From: Candidatus Stahliibacteriota bacterium CG08_land_8_20_14_0_20_40_26
GTDB taxonomy: Bacteria; Hydrothermota; UBA3073
DNA: 5,571 nt
Direction of reading: 5' to 3'
NCBI GenBank assembly: GCA_002774315.1
Contig: PEYP01000123.1
Location: 1 to 5,571 of the forward strand
Shown piece by piece: positions 1-4,275 of the stretch. The notes beneath the pieces are model-generated. The model made no database searches. It was not told the DNA's origin and worked only from the letters and a program-made list of their open reading frames with translations. The position numbers and the translations under genes were made by a program. Numbering within the stretch: the first letter of the stretch is position 1; the number at the start of each line of letters is the position of its first letter.

Positions 1-12
1 CTATGCAAGTAT

Positions 13-169
13 AAACCACAGAGGGCACAGAGAGATAATATTTATTTATTCTCTGTGTGCTCAAATTCCCTATCAGCGTTTTTCTTGCTTGTAGCTCACC
101 TCTGGCAAACTTTGGGTCCAATAGGAGAGAGCACAAAGAATTAAATTTACTCTGTGACCTCTGTGGTTT
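13..169. repeat. Inverted-repeat element built from CACAGAG units
   Basis: The left end (13-32) reads AAACCACAGAGGGCACAGAG. The reverse complement of the right end (150-169) reads AAACCACAGAGGTCACAGAG, a 19 of 20 match. Each arm carries two CACAGAG cores 9 bp apart (17-23 and 26-32; 150-156 and 159-165 on the other strand). Inside, TGTGCTC (56-62) is complementary to GAGCACA (129-135), so the symmetry extends inward to arms of roughly 45 bp with AT-rich spacers. The left arm can also fold on itself (26-33 with 50-57). There is no coding potential, and I cannot see target-site duplications. This looks like a dispersed, non-autonomous palindromic repeat; whether it is mobile is inference. Confidence 0.75.
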
Positions 170-234
170 GTCATATTCTTTCATATTCTATTTGACACTA
201 CCTAAATCCCGATGTTGCTAAAAACTTAACCACA

Positions 235-253
235 CCTGCCTACCGCAGGCAGG
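235..253. repeat. CCTGCC-type palindrome, copy 1
   Basis: CCTGCCT (235-241) and AGGCAGG (247-253) are exact reverse complements around the 5-nt loop ACCGC. There is no T-tract after it, so it is not a standard intrinsic terminator. The same palindrome with a slightly different loop recurs at 495-514, so this is a small dispersed repeat rather than a chance hairpin. Confidence 0.75.
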
Positions 254-390
254 GAGAGCACTTCGTGAAGAGCGAAAAGCGAAGGGCAAGAAATCATCTA
301 TCCCATCTCTCTTCCCTCACTCCAAGAAGCAGTAAGTAGAGATACAAATAATAGTATATCATAAAAAGATTATTTTGTCAAGAAAAAAAC

Positions 391-419
391 TTGCATTTTT
401 TTGTAATTTGTGTTATAAT
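391..419 (+). promoter_or_regulatory. Sigma70-type promoter for the gene cluster
   Basis: A perfect -10 box TATAAT (414-419) lies 17 nt downstream of TTGCAT (391-396), the ideal spacing. The -35 box is weak, matching TTGACA only in its first three bases, but it follows an A-tract (381-389) that could act as an UP-like element. Transcription would start near 426, giving a leader of about 142 nt before the first start codon at 568. It is the only strong promoter I can see in the window and may serve the whole co-directional cluster. Assignment is from consensus and spacing only. Confidence 0.7.
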
Positions 420-434
420 TAAAAAATTAGTCTG

Positions 435-477
435 TTAGTTGGATAGTTTGTTAGATTCTAACAAACCAACAAACTAA
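435..477 (+). repeat. Hairpin in the 5' leader
   Basis: The arms 435-454 (TTAGTTGGATAGTTTGTTAG) and 458-477 pair at 17 of 20 positions around a 3-nt loop. The structure begins about ten bases after the predicted transcription start and is built from GTTAG/GTTTG-like short repeats. It has no following T-tract and few G-C pairs, so an intrinsic terminator is unlikely. It could protect the 5' end of the mRNA, bind a regulator, or simply be an inserted repeat. Confidence 0.65.
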
Positions 478-494
478 CCACCTTTCTACTCTTG

Positions 495-514
495 CCTGCC
501 TGACGGCAGGCAGG
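495..514. repeat. CCTGCC-type palindrome, copy 2
   Basis: CCTGCCTG (495-502) and CAGGCAGG (507-514) are exact reverse complements around the loop ACGG. It shares arm sequence with the copy at 235-253. It sits in the leader 54 nt before the first start codon, and would be a second strong hairpin in the transcript beside the one at 435-477. It is followed by GGATAAT rather than a run of T, so a termination role is not supported. Confidence 0.75.
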
Positions 515-567
515 GGATAATCTTGTGCTTCTTCAACGCATAACTCGAGATTATATTCTATATAAGT

Positions 568-1017
568 ATGTTTTACAATCGCCGACTATTTACTCTTCTT
601 TTGGTGCCTGTCTTCTGTGCCTCCATGGAGATATATACGGGTGGAGGGATGCAAATTCCTCTCGGTGAAATAGGCAATGAACTACCTGTAGGTAGTTATC
701 TGGATTTTTCTATATGTGGGGGCAGGGACATCAAACCCTTACTTGGAGTGGGAGTTGCTTCTCTTGGAGTGCCGCCGTCAAACATCAATATATACCGTGC
801 TATATTTGGAATAAAATACAAGATATTCGAGCTTAAGACAGCGTACCACATCATAGTTGCAAAAGAAGGCGAATGCCGGGAGAGTGAGAACGAACTTGGA
901 CTTCTGGCTGGAATTTTAATACCATTGGGTAATGGAGGGGGCTATGCAAACATCTTCTACACTTCGATACCTCAGGGGATTGGGATTGGTGTTACTTTTA
1001 ATCTTTTCAGGATGTAA
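568..1017 (+). CDS. Secreted protein, possible small outer-membrane beta-barrel
   Basis: I do not recognise a named family. The 149-residue product opens with a clear signal peptide: Arg5-Arg6, then a hydrophobic run (about residues 7-18, LFTLLLVPVFCA), with probable cleavage near Ser19/Met20. The mature part is rich in Gly and aromatic residues, with alternating polar/apolar stretches and no hydrophobic helix. It ends in the strand-like GIGIGVTFNLF, with a Phe three residues from the C-terminus. Together these suggest an outer-membrane beta-barrel or related envelope protein. ATG 568 is the first usable start after an in-frame stop at 541-543, but no Shine-Dalgarno sequence precedes it. Its 3' end overlaps the next gene by 74 nt in another frame. 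Function is unknown; secretion is likely, while the barrel call is tentative. Confidence 0.7.
   Translation: MFYNRRLFTLLLVPVFCASMEIYTGGGMQIPLGEIGNELPVGSYLDFSICGGRDIKPLLGVGVASLGVPPSNINIYRAIFGIKYKIFELKTAYHIIVAKEGECRESENELGLLAGILIPLGNGGGYANIFYTSIPQGIGIGVTFNLFRM
934..940 (+). promoter_or_regulatory. Ribosome binding site that fixes the lipoprotein start
   Basis: The sequence GGAGGGG lies with its GGAGG core 5 nt before ATG 944. It sits inside the coding sequence of the upstream gene. An earlier in-frame ATG at 932 actually overlaps this site and has no such motif in front of it, so 944 is the better start for the lipoprotein. It is the strongest Shine-Dalgarno match I see before any gene in the window. 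Confidence 0.75.
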
Positions 1018-1573
1018 AGAGAGTAATCTTCTGCAGCAGATTGCTTCTGACTACTTCCCAATCGATAGGAAATGCCTGTGGTATTATTCCTCGGACGGTG
1101 ATACCATTGAGGTGTACGGAGGTGAAGCAAGATTGATAGCGTCAAGGTATGCCTATGTTCTCTATACAGGGGTACGGGAGGAATTTTTTTATAAGGGTGT
1201 CCAGGAGATAGATAGGCTGTTTCTTACAACAATAAACGACGGAAATAAAGAAGACACCCTCTTTTTATGGACTTACTACCTGCCCGGACATCTCCTTACC
1301 GGTGATGAATGGAATGAAACTTACACGGTGAATGAAACTGTATTCGGTGATGAAATCTGTTTCTCTATCCATATTTCAGGTAGGATTGTTGAACATTCGG
1401 GAGACTGTTATGCAGTTGAACGCACTACCCGGATAAATTTCTCATCCCATCAATTTGGAAATGAGGACATTACAGTAGAATCTAAGGAATGGTATAAGAA
1501 AGGTGTAGGGCTATCAAAGGCAATTATAAATGATAAGGAATATAATCTTATAAATTATAGTTTCTTAGACTGA
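944..1573 (+). CDS. Lipoprotein of unknown function (YFP...W.Y type)
   Basis: The 209-residue product has a lipoprotein signal peptide: Arg8 and Arg11, a hydrophobic core (LGLVLLLIF) and the lipobox FSGC with the lipidated Cys at residue 24. With Lys at +2, outer-membrane sorting is plausible. The mature start has DYFPIDRKCLWYY, resembling a recurring opening (YFP-x-G-x-x-W-x-Y) in lipoproteins of uncultivated bacteria. The C-terminal half has SGDCYAVERT followed by EWYKKGVGLSK, like the 'C-x-V-E ... E-W/Y-Y-x-x-G-V-G-L-V-K' ending of that group. This resemblance is from memory and gives no biochemical function. Beta-rich composition suggests a soluble periplasmic fold. The start at 944 is chosen over 932 because of the GGAGG site at 934-938. 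The entire signal peptide lies within the overlap with the preceding gene, suggesting translational coupling. gatC begins 9 nt after its stop. Confidence 0.8.
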   Translation: MQTSSTLRYLRGLGLVLLLIFSGCKESNLLQQIASDYFPIDRKCLWYYSSDGDTIEVYGGEARLIASRYAYVLYTGVREEFFYKGVQEIDRLFLTTINDGNKEDTLFLWTYYLPGHLLTGDEWNETYTVNETVFGDEICFSIHISGRIVEHSGDCYAVERTTRINFSSHQFGNEDITVESKEWYKKGVGLSKAIINDKEYNLINYSFLD

Positions 1574-1582
1574 GAGTAACAA

Positions 1583-1843
1583 ATGGACTTGAAGAAAGAG
1601 GTAAAAAATATTTCTGAACTCGCAAATATAAAAATACCCGTGGACAAGACAGAAAAGTTTGCCGATGAATTTGGCAGAATTCTCGCCTATATGGATACGA
1701 TTAGTACTATTCCCCTATATAAGGCAAGCGATACAAAAAGTGTAGAACACTATACACCCCTGAGAAAGGATGAGGCACGAATTGACTATAAACCTGTAAG
1801 GCCATCAGAAGGAAGGTATTACAGGGTACCAAAGGTCATATAG
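1583..1843 (+). CDS. gatC: Glutamyl/aspartyl-tRNA amidotransferase subunit C
   Basis: GatC is the small belt-like subunit that wraps and stabilises the GatA-GatB pair in the cytoplasmic GatCAB complex, which converts Glu-tRNA(Gln) to Gln-tRNA(Gln) and/or Asp-tRNA(Asn) to Asn-tRNA(Asn). The 86-residue product is slightly short for a family usually near 95. It has the expected order of features: the early 'LANIKI' helix (13-18), the F-x-x-E-F-x-x-I-L-x-Y-M helix (26-37), the L-R-x-D-E segment (60-64), and the family-typical ending G-R-Y-Y-R-V-P-K-V-I (77-86). A GAGAG at 1572-1576, overlapping the end of the lipoprotein gene, is a modest ribosome binding site. gatA follows after only 2 nt, so the two are surely co-translated. 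Confidence 0.96.
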   Translation: MDLKKEVKNISELANIKIPVDKTEKFADEFGRILAYMDTISTIPLYKASDTKSVEHYTPLRKDEARIDYKPVRPSEGRYYRVPKVI

Positions 1844-1845
1844 CA

Positions 1846-3297
1846 ATGAAAAACCTTCTTGCATTGAACATTCCGGATATTCATCTTTCCCTTAAGCAGG
1901 GGGATATACAGGTACAAACATTATTAGATGAGGCATACGAGAAAATAGAACGAAATTCCCTCAATACCTTCATAACACTCTTCAAGGAAGATTCATATAA
2001 CAAAGCAAAAAAGTTACAAAAAAGAATAAAAAAGGGAAAGGATATCGATATTCTGACAGGAATTCCTATCGCAGTCAAGGATAACATCTGCGTTGAAGGA
2101 CACAGTACAACCTGCGGTTCGAGGATGCTCTGTAATTTTACATCTCCCTATTCTGCAACCGTTGTAAAGAGACTGGAAGATAGAGGTGTAGTTATTATCG
2201 GGAAGACCAACCTCGATGAATTTGCGATGGGTTCCTCTACAGAAACATCGTTCTACACCTCTACAAAAAATCCCCACAATAGTGAGTATGTTCCGGGTGG
2301 TTCAAGCGGAGGTTCTGCTGCCGCAGTTGCCGCACTCGAAGCTGTCGCTGCACTTGGTTCTGATACAGGAGGGTCTATAAGACAACCCGCCTCATTTTGT
2401 GGCGTATTTGGGTTGAAGCCTACATATGGAAGGGTTTCAAGATACGGACTGGTGGCGTTTGCGTCTTCTCTTGATTGTATAGGACCTATCACCCATAATG
2501 CGGTTGATTCAGCTATAATAATGGAGGCAATAGCAGGGTTTGACCCTATGGACTCTACATCACTCCCTGAAGATGTGCCTCAATATTACTATGAATTAAC
2601 CAAGGGTATGGAGAATATAAGAATCGGGGTTGTAAGGGGAAAGCTGATGGAGAGGATTGAACAGGATGTGAGGGATGTGATGGACGAATTTACGGATGGA
2701 GTTAAATCCACTGGTATCCAGTTGGAGGATGTTGATATTGCAGGGTTTGATGTCTGTATCCCTGTATACTATATAATTGCGACATCTGAGGCATCCTCCA
2801 ACCTTGCAAGATATGATGGCATCAGATACGGTTGGACAGGAGAGGATGAATATAATGCGCTCAGGGAGATGTATGAAATGAGAAGAAACAAAGGATTCGG
2901 TGAAGAGGTAAAACGCAGGATTATGCTTGGAACATTTAGTCTGCGTGCTGGGTACAAGGATAAATACTATGATAAAGCAATAAAGACAAGACAGAAGATA
3001 AGGATAGATTTTGAGGAGATACTGAAAAGAGTGGATGCAGTGCTTTTACCGACATCGCCCACATTGCCATTCAAAATAGGAGAAAAAATAACCAACCCCA
3101 TCAGTATGTATATGTCTGATTTGTGCACCGTCTCTGTGTCACTTGCCGGGCTCCCTGCAATATCAATTCCTGCAGGATACAGAAATGGCCTTCCGGTAGG
3201 TGTTCAACTGGTAGGCAGGAGATTGGAAGAAGGAACCTTGCTAAAAATTGCCTATTTTATTGAACGAACTGGACTAATAGAAACTAACAAGAAATAA
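1846..3297 (+). CDS. gatA: Glutamyl/aspartyl-tRNA amidotransferase subunit A
   Basis: GatA is the glutaminase of GatCAB: it releases ammonia from glutamine, which is channelled to GatB to amidate mischarged tRNA. The 483-residue length is normal. It belongs to the amidase-signature family with an intact Ser-cisSer-Lys triad: Lys78 in IAVKDN, Ser153 in GGSSGGS, and Ser177 in GSDTGGSIRQP. These correspond, offset by one, to Lys79, Ser154 and Ser178 that I recall for the Staphylococcus aureus enzyme. The following GVFGLKPTYGRVSRYGLVAFASSLD block and the C-terminal GLPVGVQLVGRRLEE are also typical. AAAGG (1831-1835), inside gatC, serves as ribosome binding site. gatB, the tRNA-binding kinase/transferase subunit, is not in the window, since folD follows instead. 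An active complex therefore needs gatB elsewhere. tRNA specificity (Gln, Asn or both) cannot be read from GatA. Confidence 0.97.
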   Translation: MKNLLALNIPDIHLSLKQGDIQVQTLLDEAYEKIERNSLNTFITLFKEDSYNKAKKLQKRIKKGKDIDILTGIPIAVKDNICVEGHSTTCGSRMLCNFTSPYSATVVKRLEDRGVVIIGKTNLDEFAMGSSTETSFYTSTKNPHNSEYVPGGSSGGSAAAVAALEAVAALGSDTGGSIRQPASFCGVFGLKPTYGRVSRYGLVAFASSLDCIGPITHNAVDSAIIMEAIAGFDPMDSTSLPEDVPQYYYELTKGMENIRIGVVRGKLMERIEQDVRDVMDEFTDGVKSTGIQLEDVDIAGFDVCIPVYYIIATSEASSNLARYDGIRYGWTGEDEYNALREMYEMRRNKGFGEEVKRRIMLGTFSLRAGYKDKYYDKAIKTRQKIRIDFEEILKRVDAVLLPTSPTLPFKIGEKITNPISMYMSDLCTVSVSLAGLPAISIPAGYRNGLPVGVQLVGRRLEEGTLLKIAYFIERTGLIETNKK

Positions 3298-3309
3298 AGA
3301 AAACGTAGG

Positions 3310-3327
3310 GCAGGGCTTTAGCCCTGC
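3310..3327 (+). repeat. GCAGGGC hairpin between gatA and folD
   Basis: GCAGGGC (3310-3316) and GCCCTGC (3321-3327) are perfect reverse complements around the loop TTTA. This is a stable GC-rich stem, but the next bases (ATATTCTTGA) are not a T-tract, so a strong intrinsic terminator is doubtful. It may lower read-through from gatA to folD, or be another dispersed palindromic repeat. It occupies much of the 49-nt gap between the two genes. Confidence 0.65.
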
Positions 3328-3346
3328 ATATTCTTGACGTCAAATT

Positions 3347-4198
3347 ATGATTCTTGAAACGAAGAATATATGTAACAGATTGCAAAACGAGATTGTGGCG
3401 TTGAGCGAGGGTGGTAAAAAACCCCCACTTCTGTGTTGTGTTGGCTTTTCAGAAGACGGATCTACGCTTTCATACTTCAGGAGTATCGAAAGAACAGCAG
3501 AAAAGACAAAAGTAATAGTCAGAAAAGAAATTCTGAAGGATGTATCCATCCACGATGCTGTCTCCTTTATAGAGACCCTCAATCAGGATAATGATATAGA
3601 CGGGATTATCATCTCACGACCGATACCTCTTCCCCTTCAAAAGAAAGGCATCAGGAATATTATAAATCCAATAAAGGATGTGGACTGCATTACGGATAAA
3701 AATCTTGGCAGGCTCGTTACAGGAGATGTAATATATACCCCGCCAACTCCAGGTGCTGTAATAGAAATAATTAAGGAATTCAATTTAGAAACAGCGGGAA
3801 GGAATGTTGTCATACTCGGCAGAAGTGATGTTGTGGGCAAGCCTCTCGCATTGCTTCTTTTAAAAAAGGGTGTAGATGCTACTGTAACCGTCTGCCATTC
3901 AAAGACAAAAAATCTTGCATCATATACAAGAACCGCTGATATACTTATCATTGCTGTTGGATCTCCGCAGTTTTTGAAGGCCGATATGGTTAGGCCCGGT
4001 ACGACTGTGATAGATGTTGGGATAAATGTAAAGGATGGCAGGGTTGTAGGAGATGTGGACTTTGAGGATATGAGAAGGGTAGCAGGCATGATTACACCTA
4101 CACCGGGCGGAGTTGGACCTGTAACAATCTATATCCTGCTTTTGAATGTGGCAAAGGCAGCGAAAAGGAGCCACGGATTTCACAGATTAGAAAAATAA
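3347..4198 (+). CDS. folD: Methylene-THF dehydrogenase / cyclohydrolase FolD, with altered cyclohydrolase site
   Basis: FolD oxidises 5,10-methylene-THF to methenyl-THF using NAD(P) and normally hydrolyses that to 10-formyl-THF, supplying one-carbon units for purines and initiator tRNA. The 283-residue length is normal. The N-terminal catalytic domain spans about 1-130. The Rossmann domain shows GRSDVVGKPLALLL (158-171), TVCHSKTKNL (181-190) and IDVGIN (222-227), and the family signature PGGVGPVT (253-260) is intact. Tyr43 and Asp113 match E. coli Tyr50 and Asp121, but the catalytic Lys (E. coli 54) is Ile47 and the conserved Gln (E. coli 98) is Ser90. The usual DVDG is DVDC, and PCTP is PPTP. 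It may be a dehydrogenase only. No clear ribosome binding site precedes ATG 3347; the start is supported by family alignment (MILETKNI versus MILDGK-type). The last nine residues (SHGFHRLEK) are encoded by a palindromic repeat. Confidence 0.93.
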   Translation: MILETKNICNRLQNEIVALSEGGKKPPLLCCVGFSEDGSTLSYFRSIERTAEKTKVIVRKEILKDVSIHDAVSFIETLNQDNDIDGIIISRPIPLPLQKKGIRNIINPIKDVDCITDKNLGRLVTGDVIYTPPTPGAVIEIIKEFNLETAGRNVVILGRSDVVGKPLALLLLKKGVDATVTVCHSKTKNLASYTRTADILIIAVGSPQFLKADMVRPGTTVIDVGINVKDGRVVGDVDFEDMRRVAGMITPTPGGVGPVTIYILLLNVAKAAKRSHGFHRLEK

Positions 4199-4232
4199 TT
4201 TTAATCCGTGAAAATCTGTGTAATCTGTGGCT
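4169..4232. repeat. Palindromic array of CACAGATT units over the folD 3' end
   Basis: The left arm holds CACGGATT (4172-4179) and CACAGATT (4181-4188). On the other strand three more units occur at 4203-4210 (CACGGATT), 4213-4220 (CACAGATT) and 4222-4229 (CACAGATT), so units repeat every 9-10 bp. The outer arms 4169-4188 and 4213-4232 match at 18 of 20 positions when one is reverse-complemented. Because units repeat, alternative pairings exist: 4172-4179 also pairs perfectly with 4203-4210. The array begins exactly at codon 275 of folD and includes its stop codon (4196-4198). AT-rich sequence follows. It could act as an mRNA 3' hairpin; no function is shown. Confidence 0.8.
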
Positions 4233-4275
4233 ATTATTTTGATATTTACATTTTAATTTTTGATATTTTCCCGGT

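Larger units (their letters stand above)
1..567. other. Non-coding upstream region rich in small palindromes
   Basis: I see no convincing gene in this stretch on either strand. It holds an inverted-repeat element at 13-169, a CCTGCC-type palindrome at 235-253, a promoter at 391-419, a hairpin at 435-477 and a second CCTGCC-type palindrome at 495-514, each listed separately. Between 170 and 390 there is only AT-rich or pyrimidine-rich sequence with a short CTTC/GAAG hairpin (260-269); I see no tRNA, riboswitch or terminator there. The stretch after the promoter is an untranslated leader of about 140 nt for the first gene. Confidence 0.75.

Noticed and set aside
375..380. TTGTCA as the -35 box of the promoter
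   Set aside because: It matches the consensus better than TTGCAT, but lies 33 nt from TATAAT, far too distant. No other -10 box fits it well.
1..567. CRISPR array or mobile element with its own transposase
   Set aside because: The repeats are inverted pairs or single palindromes, without regular spacers. No transposase, integrase or Cas gene is present in the window.
932..943. Earlier ATG at 932 as the lipoprotein start
   Set aside because: It overlaps the GGAGGGG site, has no ribosome binding site of its own, and adds only MEGA before the signal peptide. ATG 944 has an ideally placed GGAGG.
3310..3340. GCAGGGC hairpin as an intrinsic terminator of gatA
   Set aside because: The stem is good, but ATATTCTTGA follows instead of a run of T, so it is listed only as a hairpin/repeat.
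3334..3343. Perfect palindrome TTGACGTCAA just before folD as an operator
   Set aside because: A 10-bp palindrome can occur by chance in a window this size. No promoter elements surround it and there is no second copy.
3637..4089. 150-codon open frame on the - strand
   Set aside because: It lies wholly antisense to folD, whose protein matches the family throughout. The antisense product shows no recognisable domain and has the composition of a shadow frame.
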